From Desulfobacteraceae bacterium (GTDB lineage: Bacteria; Desulfobacterota; Desulfobacteria; Desulfobacterales; Desulfococcaceae): a stretch of 64,000 bases of DNA. The position numbers and the translations under genes are program-made. Within the stretch, counting starts at the first letter, position 1, and every line of letters begins with the position of its first letter. Below, in pieces: positions 43,358 to 52,134 of the stretch. The notes beneath the pieces were generated by a model. It had not been told where the DNA came from, ran no database searches, and saw only the letters and a program-made list of their open reading frames with translations. The stretch covers positions 1 to 64,000 of the forward strand of contig JAABRU010000008.1 of assembly GCA_011390755.1 (NCBI GenBank), written 5' to 3'.

Positions 43358-43518
43358 TCTCCGGCTGAATGCAAAACTTATGCAAATCATTTCAGGAATC
43401 CTTGAGTATCCCGGCATATCCTGCTATAGATTTACAGAAAATACATTTCACGGTTCAGTTTCCGGTTCTTTTATCCCCGTTTTTTTATCCAATGACCTGC
43501 AAAAAACAGGAGCGCACC

Positions 43519-46500
43519 ATGTTTCACAAAATTCTTCTTCTTCTTTTCTTATCTTTTCTGGCAATTCAGCTGATGAGGGTTTCCGAATCCCGCGCACAGC
43601 AGAATAAAACGGATGACCCCGTGCAGCAGAAAGCAGAGAAAGCATTTAAAGACGGCAATTTCAATGATGCCCTTTCCCTGTTTGAAAAACTCTGTACATC
43701 TCCGGATACGGATCCCCGGCAGGTGGGGAATGATCTGAATATGGCCGTTGCCTGTCTGGCCCGCCTGAACCGGGTGGATGAGGTGGATGATTTCCGGGAA
43801 AAGGTGATCGCTATTCACAAAGAGAACTGGCGGCTGCTCTATGCGGCTGCAAAGAGTTACCTGGATTTTCATCATTACGGTTTTATAATCGGGGGAGAGT
43901 TCAAACGGGGCGGACACCGGGGCGGCGGAAAATATGTCAATGCCTTTGAAAGGGACCGGGGAAGGGCTTTGCAGCTTATGGAAGATGCCCGGAAACTCCT
44001 GCTTTATGCGGCTGCGGAAAATGACGGGGAGAGAGCGGAACGCGCGGATTTCTATCTGGCCTGTGCGGATGTGCTGCTGCGGAACCGGGGATACAACTGT
44101 GCTTGGCAGTTGCAGTATCTCACGGATCTGAAAACACTGCCCGACTATACTGAAGACAATTATTATGACTGCGGACAGACCCGCGGCGCGCCTGTGGATC
44201 CGGAGGGCAATCCCATATATTACTCCATGCCGGAATCCTGGGAAGCCGCGGAAAATGACGGGGAACGCTGGCGCTGGCTGCTCATGCGGGCCATTGATGC
44301 GGATGCGGGATATACCAATACGGTCATGCAGCGTTTTGCCGGATTTCTTCACGAGCAGTTCGGTGTGCAGACCATGCAGAGCGGCATTTCCCCCTACCGT
44401 TTTGAAGCCCCGGAAGATAGCGGTACGGGGAAAAAAGAGGAAAGCGGCACCTATGCCCTGCACACACTGGGGGAAAATGAGACCATCGCCAGGCTGGCCA
44501 CGGGAATTAAACGCTTTCAACTGCCCGATGAATTCAATTTCATCCGCATTTACCGGGATACGGGCAGCAATCAGTCCCTGGCGCAGATTTTTGAAAACCG
44601 CCGCCAGTATGCCAAAGCTGCACAATTCTGGCAGCAGGTCGGAAATTCCGACAAAGTAAAACAGATTACCGCCAACTGGGGCGCATTTGAACCGCTCATG
44701 ACCCAGCCCGCGGGAAAAGGGGCCACCGTGGATTACCGCTTCCGCAACGGTTCCCGCGTGCGTTTTGCCGCCTATCCGCTGAAAATCGAAACCCTGCTCA
44801 AAGACATCAAAGATTATATCCGCTCCAATCCCCGGAATGCGGAATGGTATAAGGAAAATCCCGACAGTATCGGGTACCGCATTGTAGGGGAAGATGAGGA
44901 ACGCTATGTGGACCGGCAGATTGCGGAATGGTCTCTGGATCTGCGCCCCCGCACCGGGCATTTTGACAAACGCATTACCGTAACCACACCCCTGCAGGAA
45001 GCCGGAGCCTATCTGCTCAAGGCCCGCATGGAAGACGGCAATATCAGCCGCATTATCATCTGGATAGACAATACGGCCATTGTCCGCAAGAATCTGGATC
45101 AGGGCATTCTCTGGTATGTGGCCGATGCGGTGAGCGGAAAACCCGTGGAAAAAGCCAATGTGGAATTTTTCGGATACCGCCGGGACTGGCAGAACAAGGT
45201 GACGGGGAATCATACGGAGATTTCCGATTTTGCCGAATACACGGATAAAAACGGTCAGATTATCTTCAGTGAATCCGGCAAAGACCAATCGAATCACCTG
45301 CAGAACAATATGAACTGGCTGGCCATTGCCACCCATCCGGACGGACGGCTGGCCTATACGGGATTCGCTTCTGTCTGGTATGCCCGGCATTATGACCAGG
45401 AATATCATGAAAACAAGGTTTTTACCATTACCGACCGTCCGGTTTACCGTCCGGGCCAGGCTGTCAAATTCAAATTATGGGTGCGGAAGGCCCAGTATGA
45501 ACGGGAGGATATTTCGGATTTTGCAGGCAGCAGTTTTCCCCTGTATCTGAGCAATCCCCAGGGGGAAAAAATATGGGAAAAGACACTGAAAGCAGATGAA
45601 TGGGGGGGGATTTCCGCGGAATATGCCCTGCCCGAAGATGCAGCGCTGGGGGTTTATCAGATATTCATTCCCGGACACGGGGGGGGACATTTCCGGGTGG
45701 AGGAATACAAAAAACCGGAGTTTGAAGTCACTGTGGAAGGCCCGGAAGAGGCCGTGCGCCTGGGAGATACGGTAAAGGCAAAGATCACGGCCCGATATTA
45801 TTTCGGTGCGCCCGTCACCCATGCAAAGGTGAAATACAAAGTGCTGCGCCATACGCAGGATACCCAGTGGTATCCGCCCGGCCCCTGGGACTGGCTTTAC
45901 GGTGCGGGATATGCCTGGCTGGCCTATGACGCGCCCTGGTATCCGGGATGGCGGGAATGGGGCTGCCGCCGTCCCCTGCCCTGGTGGTGGCATCGGTCTT
46001 CTCCCCCGCCCGAACTGCTCATGGACAATGAGGCGGAAATCGGCCCGGACGGAAGCGTGGAGATTTCCATTGATACGGCTCTGGCAAAGGAACTGCACGG
46101 GGATACGGATCACCGTTATGAAATCACCGCGGAAGTCACAGACCTTTCCCGGCGTACCATTGCGGGAAAAGGCAGTGTCACGGCCGCGCGCAGTCCTTTC
46201 AAAGTCCATGTATGGACCGACCGGGGATATTTTCGCAGCGGGGATACGGTTCATGCCTCATTTTCCGCCAGAACGCCCGAAGGCAGCGAGGTGGAAGGAG
46301 AATCCCTTGTCCGCCTTTACCGGATTTCCTATGAAAATGAAAAACCCGTGGAAACCGAAATGCAGGAATGGAACATCGCAAAAGGGGAAAAACGGGAATT
46401 ACAGATCACCGCGGCCGCGGCCGGTCAGTACCGCCTTTCCTGCACCGTCACGGACGGGAAAGGGCAGCAGATGGAAGGGGGCTATCTTTTTACGGTGCGG

Positions 46501-49500
46501 GGCGAAGGCTTTGACGGAAAGGATTTCCGTTTCAACGCGCTGGAACTGATTCCGGACAAAAGCGAATACGCGCCCGGAGAAAAAGTGCGACTCATGATAA
46601 ATACGGACCGGCCCGGCTCCACTGTGCTTCTTTTTATCCGCCCGGCCAACGGGGTCTATCTGCCGCCCCGCATCATCCGCATGACAGGCAAAAGTGCGGT
46701 GGAAGAAATCGAAGTGATGAAAAAGGACATGCCCAATTTCTTCATTGAGGCCCTGACGGTGGCAGGCGGCAAGGTACACAGCGAAGCCAGGGAAATTGCG
46801 GTTCCGCCGCAGAAACGGGTGCTGCATGTGGAAGTCCTGCCCTCTTCGGAACGCTATAAACCGGGGGAAAAAGCGGAAATCAAAATAAAAATCACCGATC
46901 ACAGGGGCGAACCCTTCCGGGGTTCCACCGTGCTGACGGTTTATGACAAGGCTGTGGAATATATTTCCGGCGGTTCCAATGTGCCGGAGATCAAAGCCTT
47001 TTTCTGGAAATGGCGCAGACATCACAGTCCCGTGACCGAAAGCAGTCTGGGCCGGGTCTTTCAGAATCTCTATAAAGAAAAAGAGATTCCCATGCAGAAC
47101 CTGGGCATTTTCGGGCATTCCGTGGCTGATGAGGATGTGGAAACCTGGGGAAACGGCAGATTGGATAAAAATCAGCGCATGAAATCCGCCCCCAGAGGTA
47201 TGATCGGGGCGGCCATGCCCGCACCTTCTGCCGCTCCCATGCCGGAAGCCGCAGCCGATATGGCTTTTTCCGCGAAAGAGGAAAAATCCCGTGAATCGGC
47301 TCCCGCAGAAGCCGAAGCTGCGCCGGAAATGGCCGAACCGCTCATCCGCACACAGTTTGCGGACACGGCCTTCTGGGCGGATTCCGTGACCACGGATAAA
47401 AAAGGCATGGCAAAAATCACCTTCACCATGCCGGAAAACCTTTCGGGCTGGAAAATCCGCACCTGGGCCATGGGACACGGAACCGCAGTGGGAGAGGGTA
47501 CAGCCGAAACCGTGACCGCCAAAGACCTGATGGTGCGGCTGCAGGCCCCCCGTTTTTTTGTGCAGAAGGATGAAGTGGTACTGTCCGCCAATATCCACAA
47601 TTACCTGGAAAATCCCAAAGAAGTAAAAGCCCTTATGGAACTGGACGGCCCCTGTCTCAGCCTTATGGGGGAGAAAAACCGGACCGTTACAGTTGAACCC
47701 AACGGCGAAATCCGGGTGGACTGGCGGGTGTCCGTGCTGGAGGAAGGCGAGGCTGTGGTACGCATGAAAGCCCTTACAGATGAGGAATCCGATGCAATGG
47801 AAATGCGTTTCCCGGTCTATGTCCACGGCATGGACAAGATGATTCCCTTCTGCGGTGTTATCCGGCCCGAACAGCAAAATGCCGTGATTACAATGGAAGT
47901 GCCGGAACAGCGGAGACAGGAATCCGCGCGGCTGGAAATCCGTTATTCCCCCACCCTGGCCGGGGCAATGGTGGACGCGCTGCCCTATCTGAGCGATTAT
48001 CCCTACGGATGCACCGAACAGACCCTGAACCGCTTTGTCCCCACGGTCATCACCCTGAATGTGCTGAAAAAAATGGGGCTGAATCTCAAAGATATTCAGG
48101 AAAAACAGAGCAACCTCAACGCGCAGGAAATCGGTGATGATAAGCAGAGAGCCGCGCAGTGGAAAAGATTCCCCCGGAATCCCGTATTTGACGAAAGCGA
48201 AGTCATGAACATGGTCAAAAGCGGTGTGCAGCGCCTGACGAATATGCAGTTATCCGATGGCGGATGGGGATGGTTTTCCGGATGGGGGGAACATTCTTAC
48301 CCCCATACCACGGCGGTGGTCGTCCACGGATTGCAGATGGCAGAGAAAAACGGCGCGGCCGTGGTTCCCTCTGTCCTTCAGGAAGGCATTCACTGGTTGA
48401 AAAATTTTCAGGAAGATCAGGTACAACGCCTCATCAACGGACGTAAAGAAGGGAAAAAGAAAGACCCCTGGAAAGCCCATGCGGACAATATGGATGCCTT
48501 CATCTATATGGTGCTGGCCGATGCGGGACAGGAAAAGGGGGAAATGCGGGAATTTCTCTATGAGGACCGGAACCATGTCTCTGTTTACGGAAAAGCCATG
48601 TTTGCCCTGGCCCTGCATCAGCAGGGGCATAAGGACAGGGTGGATATGCTCATGCAGAATATTTCCCAGTATCTGGTGCAGGATGAGGAAAACCAGACGG
48701 CTTACCTCAATCTGGGCAATGATGGATACTGGTGGTACTGGTACGGCAGCGAAACCGAAGCCCATGCCTATTACCTCAAACTCCTGAGCCGGGTGGAACC
48801 CCAGGGAGAAACAGCTTCCCGGCTGGTCAAATACCTGCTCAACAACCGCAAAAATTCCACCTACTGGAATTCCACACGGGACACGGCCCTGTGCATTGAA
48901 GCCTTTGCCGACTATCTGGAAGCCACAGATGAGGGAAAACCGGATATGACCGTGGAAATCCTGGTGGACGGAAAAGTGAAAAAGAGTGTCCGCATTACAG
49001 CGGAAAACCTGTTCTCATTCGACAATCAGTTGCTCATCACCGGCGATGCGGTGACAACAGGGGAACATAAGGTGGAACTGCGCCGCAAAGGCAAAGGGCC
49101 GCTGTATTTCAACGCGTATCTCAGTTATTTCACCCTGGAGGATTATATCACCAAAGCCGGGATGGAAATCAAAGTGGAGCGGCAGTATTACCGACTCCGG
49201 AAAATGGAAAAAAGCGTGAAAGTGGCCGGTGCAAGGGGGCAGGCTTTGGATCAGAAAGTGGAAAAATACGAACGCATCCCTTTGGGAAACCTGGCCCTGC
49301 TGAAAAGCGGGGATCTGGTGGAAGTGGAACTGCTGATCGAAAGCAAGAATGATTACGAATACATCATCTTTGAAGACATGAAAGCCGCAGGATTTGAGCC
49401 GGTGGAAGTCCGCAGCGGATACACGGACAATGCCATGCGGGCCTATACGGAATTCCGGGATGAAAAAGTGGCCTTCTTCGTCCGCTCCCTGGCAAGGGGA

Positions 49501-49635
49501 AAACACAGCATGGCCTACCGGCTGAGAGCGGAAATCCCCGGAAAATTCAGCGCACTGCCCGCCAGAGGATACGCCATGTACGCACCCGAACTGCGGGGGA
49601 ATTCCGATGAGATAAAGTTGCGGATTGAGGATTGA
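43519..49635 (+). CDS. Bacterial alpha-2-macroglobulin with thioester motif
   Basis: A 2038-residue secreted protein. I start it at MFHKILLLLFLSFLAIQL (43519), after CAGGAGC; the track ORF adds 50 implausible residues. The signal peptide ends near SRAQQ with no lipobox cysteine. Helical repeat-like sequence follows (about 30-350), then the MG domains including TDRPVYRPGQAVKFKLWVR. Then comes an Ala/Pro/Met-rich stretch near residues 1215-1275 that looks like the protease bait region. After it are SGWKIRTWAMGHGT, YPYGCTEQTLNRF (Cys1498, the CxEQ thioester site) and MQLSDGGWGWFSGWG. The protein should trap attacking proteases, as in E. coli YfhM. No pbpC gene is adjacent, unlike the usual arrangement. 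Confidence 0.92.
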   Translation: MFHKILLLLFLSFLAIQLMRVSESRAQQNKTDDPVQQKAEKAFKDGNFNDALSLFEKLCTSPDTDPRQVGNDLNMAVACLARLNRVDEVDDFREKVIAIHKENWRLLYAAAKSYLDFHHYGFIIGGEFKRGGHRGGGKYVNAFERDRGRALQLMEDARKLLLYAAAENDGERAERADFYLACADVLLRNRGYNCAWQLQYLTDLKTLPDYTEDNYYDCGQTRGAPVDPEGNPIYYSMPESWEAAENDGERWRWLLMRAIDADAGYTNTVMQRFAGFLHEQFGVQTMQSGISPYRFEAPEDSGTGKKEESGTYALHTLGENETIARLATGIKRFQLPDEFNFIRIYRDTGSNQSLAQIFENRRQYAKAAQFWQQVGNSDKVKQITANWGAFEPLMTQPAGKGATVDYRFRNGSRVRFAAYPLKIETLLKDIKDYIRSNPRNAEWYKENPDSIGYRIVGEDEERYVDRQIAEWSLDLRPRTGHFDKRITVTTPLQEAGAYLLKARMEDGNISRIIIWIDNTAIVRKNLDQGILWYVADAVSGKPVEKANVEFFGYRRDWQNKVTGNHTEISDFAEYTDKNGQIIFSESGKDQSNHLQNNMNWLAIATHPDGRLAYTGFASVWYARHYDQEYHENKVFTITDRPVYRPGQAVKFKLWVRKAQYEREDISDFAGSSFPLYLSNPQGEKIWEKTLKADEWGGISAEYALPEDAALGVYQIFIPGHGGGHFRVEEYKKPEFEVTVEGPEEAVRLGDTVKAKITARYYFGAPVTHAKVKYKVLRHTQDTQWYPPGPWDWLYGAGYAWLAYDAPWYPGWREWGCRRPLPWWWHRSSPPPELLMDNEAEIGPDGSVEISIDTALAKELHGDTDHRYEITAEVTDLSRRTIAGKGSVTAARSPFKVHVWTDRGYFRSGDTVHASFSARTPEGSEVEGESLVRLYRISYENEKPVETEMQEWNIAKGEKRELQITAAAAGQYRLSCTVTDGKGQQMEGGYLFTVRGEGFDGKDFRFNALELIPDKSEYAPGEKVRLMINTDRPGSTVLLFIRPANGVYLPPRIIRMTGKSAVEEIEVMKKDMPNFFIEALTVAGGKVHSEAREIAVPPQKRVLHVEVLPSSERYKPGEKAEIKIKITDHRGEPFRGSTVLTVYDKAVEYISGGSNVPEIKAFFWKWRRHHSPVTESSLGRVFQNLYKEKEIPMQNLGIFGHSVADEDVETWGNGRLDKNQRMKSAPRGMIGAAMPAPSAAPMPEAAADMAFSAKEEKSRESAPAEAEAAPEMAEPLIRTQFADTAFWADSVTTDKKGMAKITFTMPENLSGWKIRTWAMGHGTAVGEGTAETVTAKDLMVRLQAPRFFVQKDEVVLSANIHNYLENPKEVKALMELDGPCLSLMGEKNRTVTVEPNGEIRVDWRVSVLEEGEAVVRMKALTDEESDAMEMRFPVYVHGMDKMIPFCGVIRPEQQNAVITMEVPEQRRQESARLEIRYSPTLAGAMVDALPYLSDYPYGCTEQTLNRFVPTVITLNVLKKMGLNLKDIQEKQSNLNAQEIGDDKQRAAQWKRFPRNPVFDESEVMNMVKSGVQRLTNMQLSDGGWGWFSGWGEHSYPHTTAVVVHGLQMAEKNGAAVVPSVLQEGIHWLKNFQEDQVQRLINGRKEGKKKDPWKAHADNMDAFIYMVLADAGQEKGEMREFLYEDRNHVSVYGKAMFALALHQQGHKDRVDMLMQNISQYLVQDEENQTAYLNLGNDGYWWYWYGSETEAHAYYLKLLSRVEPQGETASRLVKYLLNNRKNSTYWNSTRDTALCIEAFADYLEATDEGKPDMTVEILVDGKVKKSVRITAENLFSFDNQLLITGDAVTTGEHKVELRRKGKGPLYFNAYLSYFTLEDYITKAGMEIKVERQYYRLRKMEKSVKVAGARGQALDQKVEKYERIPLGNLALLKSGDLVEVELLIESKNDYEYIIFEDMKAAGFEPVEVRSGYTDNAMRAYTEFRDEKVAFFVRSLARGKHSMAYRLRAEIPGKFSALPARGYAMYAPELRGNSDEIKLRIED

Positions 49636-49649
49636 CCATATTGAAAATA

Positions 49650-49825
49650 GGGTAGTGGGTCAAATCCGTTGATCCGGAATCCGAAATTTGAACGGGTTCC
49701 CAAGCTCCGGCTTGGGAACCCGTGTCCCGGAAGCTCCGGCTTCCCGGAACAGGGCAAGCGTGAGCCTGCCCTCCCTGCGTTCCCAGGCAGGAGCCTGGGA
49801 ACGAGGTAAAATTACAGATTATCAT
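49650..49825. repeat. Family A left-end fragment and two hairpin repeats
   Basis: GTAGTGGGTCAAATCCGTTG marks a family A left end. Then come GGGTTCCCAAGCTCCGGCTTGGGAACCC and CGTTCCCAGGCAGGAGCCTGGGAACG, two hairpins of a family seen again at 51800-51825. They fill the space between the alpha-2-macroglobulin stop and higA; no gene is seen. Confidence 0.55.
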
Positions 49826-49841
49826 TAAATAAAGGTGAAAT

Positions 49842-50141
49842 ATGACAGAAGAAAAAATCCCTCCCATTCATCCCGGAGAAACCCTTTGGGGAGAATTTTT
49901 GGAACCTATGGGAATAAGTCTGAGCCAGACTGCAAAATCATTAAGTGTGCAGGAATCGCTTATCAATGATATTGTACAGTGTAAAAAATCTGTTACAGCA
50001 GATATTGCCCTCCGTCTTGGAAGATACTTTGGAATGTCTCCCCAATTCTGGATGGGATTGCAGAACCATTATGATTTGGCAATTGCTGAAGATGAATTGG
50101 AAAATCGGTTTGAGCAGGAAGTAGAGCTTTATGCAGCCTGA
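49842..50141 (+). CDS. higA: HigA-family antitoxin, orphan
   Basis: A 99-residue helix-turn-helix antitoxin with the family start IPPIHPGETLWGEFLEPMGISLSQTAKSL and SVQESLINDIVQCKKSVTADIALRLGRYFGMSPQFWMGLQNHYDL, the full XRE domain. HigA normally sits downstream of the toxin higB. The 206 bases upstream hold repeats and no ORF, so the toxin is absent. It may repress its own promoter or counter a HigB elsewhere. Confidence 0.9.
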   Translation: MTEEKIPPIHPGETLWGEFLEPMGISLSQTAKSLSVQESLINDIVQCKKSVTADIALRLGRYFGMSPQFWMGLQNHYDLAIAEDELENRFEQEVELYAA

Positions 50142-50180
50142 CTACAATAAAACTGATACCGCTCAATCGGAAGTGTAACA

Positions 50181-51209
50181 ATGTCTGATATTTCAAAACC
50201 CCATGACAGATTTTTCAGGGAAACATTTTCTCATCCTGATGTGAGCAGTGATTTTCTGAACAATTATCTTCCGCCGGAAGTTGTCAGACATATTGATACC
50301 AAATCCATTGAACTGATAAAGGATTCATTTATTGACAATGAACTCCGGGAGCATTTTTCAGATATTCTCTGCAAGGTTCGTCTTTTTAGCGGAGGCTATG
50401 CATATGTTTACACTCTTTTTGAACATAAAAGCTGGCCCGATTCCCTGGTAGCATTTCAGCTTTTACGGTATATGACCAGGATATGGGAGCAGGATTTCAG
50501 AAACTATGAGGCTGAAAAAAAGAAGAAAAGGAAAAAAGGAGACAGAAAAAAATCAGACCCGTTCCGTCCTGTTCTGATTATCCCCGTTGTCATTTATCAC
50601 GGACAGCAAAAATGGAATATCTCTGAAAAATTTAGTACATTATTTGACTGTGCCCCTGAACTGGAATTTGGTATCCCTGATTTCAGTTATATCCTTTGTG
50701 ATCTTTCCCGGTATGAGGATCATGAAATCAGGGGAATGCTTATGCTGAAAATCGGTCTGCTGGTTATGAAATATATTTTCAGGGAAGATTTAACAAACCG
50801 ATTACCGAAAATTTTAAGCCTTTTTCAAGAATTAATGAATCAGACCACCGGGGTGGAATATCTGAAAACAGTGCTTACTTATCTTGCAGGGGCAACAGAT
50901 AGAGTAAGTGAGGAAGAACTGAGCAGGGCGCTTGCATCAGCCCTGAATCCAGAAGGAGGTGAGCTTATGGCTACACTGGCGGAAAAATGGATTAAGGAAG
51001 GGGAAAAGAAAGGGGAAAAGAAAGGGGAAAAAAAAGGTTTGCTGGAAAGTATAGCGGTCAATCTTGAATGCAAGTTCGGAAAGGATGGTTTGAAACTTTT
51101 GCCTGAAATTAAGAAAATTCATGATGCTGGAATACTTTTGACAATCCAAAGAAGGCTGTGGACAGCAGATACTCCCGATGATTTGCTGAAAACTTATAAG
51201 AATATTTGA
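50181..51209 (+). CDS. Rpn-family recombination-promoting nuclease/putative transposase (PD-(D/E)XK)
   Basis: A 342-residue protein of the Rpn/PDDEXK_10 group: KPHDRFFRETFSHPDVSSDFLNNYLP, DNELREHFSDILCKVRLFSGGYAYVYTLFEHKSWPDSLVAFQLLRYMTRIWEQ with the acidic-Lys nuclease core (FEHKS), and FRPVLIIPVVIYHG. A linker of three tandem GEKK units (12-base DNA repeat) precedes an EKKGLLESIAVNLECKFG tail. In E. coli, Rpn proteins cleave DNA and raise recombination. It overlaps no neighbour but follows higA by 39 bases. A shortened duplicate of the tail is encoded immediately after. Confidence 0.85.
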   Translation: MSDISKPHDRFFRETFSHPDVSSDFLNNYLPPEVVRHIDTKSIELIKDSFIDNELREHFSDILCKVRLFSGGYAYVYTLFEHKSWPDSLVAFQLLRYMTRIWEQDFRNYEAEKKKKRKKGDRKKSDPFRPVLIIPVVIYHGQQKWNISEKFSTLFDCAPELEFGIPDFSYILCDLSRYEDHEIRGMLMLKIGLLVMKYIFREDLTNRLPKILSLFQELMNQTTGVEYLKTVLTYLAGATDRVSEEELSRALASALNPEGGELMATLAEKWIKEGEKKGEKKGEKKGLLESIAVNLECKFGKDGLKLLPEIKKIHDAGILLTIQRRLWTADTPDDLLKTYKNI

Positions 51210-51270
51210 GAGTCTCTCCAGATTTAAGTGAAATTTATCTTATCAAAAGCAAAAAAAGGTAAATGAGCTT

Positions 51271-51588
51271 ATGGCTACACTGGCGGCAAAATGGATTGAG
51301 AAAGGGGAAAAGAAAGCTTTGCTGAAAAGTATAGAAACTGGTCTTGAATGCAAGTTTGGAAAGGATGCTCTGAAACTTTTATCTGAAGTTAAGAAAATTA
51401 ATGATCCTGAAGTACTTTTAGCAATTTGCAGAAAGTTGTGGGAAACGGATAATCCTGATGAATTACAGAAAGCTTTAAATGAAAATATCCAGGGCAATTG
51501 CATTAAAAAAATCAAGAAATCAAAATTTTTAAGAGATAATCGTTATCCCATCCTGCTCTCAGACGTTTGGCTTTTATACCAACATTAA
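51271..51588 (+). pseudogene. Duplicated tail fragment of the Rpn-family gene
   Basis: The 105-residue ORF MATLAAKWIEKGEKKALLKSIETGLECKFGKDALKLLS matches the C-terminal part of the preceding gene (MATLAEKWIKEGEKK, LECKFGKDGLKLLP) at most positions. It lacks the nuclease domain. It is probably a remnant of a tandem duplication; the last 30 residues are unrelated and may be out of the original frame. Confidence 0.7.
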
Positions 51589-51617
51589 GTTCTTTTTCCT
51601 GTTTTAACAAATTAAGT

Positions 51618-51695
51618 CAGTAGGGTGGGCAGAAGCGAAGCGCTGCCCACCGCATGTGCAGGCGGTGGGCACGGAAAAGCATGTGCCCACCCTAC
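51618..51695. repeat. GC-rich repeat, family I, copy 1
   Basis: TCAGTAGGGTGGGCAGAAGC to ATGTGCCCACCCTACT, a 78-bp unit with inverted ends and a CGAAGCGCTGCCCACCGCATG core. A second copy at 52040-52118 is almost identical and a half copy lies at 51830-51872. It makes up most of the gene-free DNA from 51589 to 51886. Confidence 0.75.
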
Positions 51696-51886
51696 TGAAC
51701 TGGCAAGCCCCGCCGAAGTGCCAAACTGTAAGTTTGGCACTCCAACGAAGCGTTTCCCGCTTTTGAGTCAGTCCGGGACGCGGGAGCGTCCAAAACTGCG
51801 TTCCCACGCTGGAGCGTGGGAACGATCAATGTGCAGGCGGTGGGCACGGAAAAGCATGTGCCCACCCTACATCTGCATAATCGTGT

Positions 51887-52037
51887 TCAGACACCCACCC
51901 GCGCAAGAATAGCCCTGATGACTGCTCCGCTGTTGTAGTCAACTGCCATTTCTATCAGCTTTTCTTCATCCCGTTCACCGTTCAGAATGGCTTCAATGGA
52001 CGCAACAAAATTGGGAACTTGTCCACGCCAGCTTTCA
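51887..52037 (-). pseudogene. C-terminal remnant of a second CHAT-TPR protein
   Basis: Translated on the minus strand, this gives GQVPNFVASIEAIL, NGERDEEKLIEMAVDYNS and AVIRAILARVGV followed by a stop. It parallels the C-terminus of the neighbouring 1278-residue protein (AGERDEEKLIEDLDYTDG and IIIRAILERLGV). It breaks off at a family I repeat. The downstream DNA of both genes is also shared (ACATCTG.ATAATCGTGTTC). A tandem paralogue was therefore once here and is now lost. Confidence 0.78.
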
Positions 52038-52039
52038 AG

Positions 52040-52118
52040 TCAGTAGGGTGGGCAGAAGCGAAGCGCTGCCCACCGCATGTGCAGGCGGTGGGCACGGAAA
52101 AGCATGTGCCCACCCTAC
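52040..52118. repeat. GC-rich repeat, family I, copy 2
   Basis: A near-identical second copy of the 78-bp unit at 51618. It lies between the CHAT-TPR gene end and the paralogue remnant, at the point where the remnant's coding similarity stops. It may have provided homology for the deletion. Confidence 0.75.
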
Positions 52119-52134
52119 ATCTGAATAATCGTGT

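Noticed and set aside
51000-51040. CRISPR-like short repeats
   Set aside because: They are three 12-base units encoding GEKK within a coding region, without spacers.
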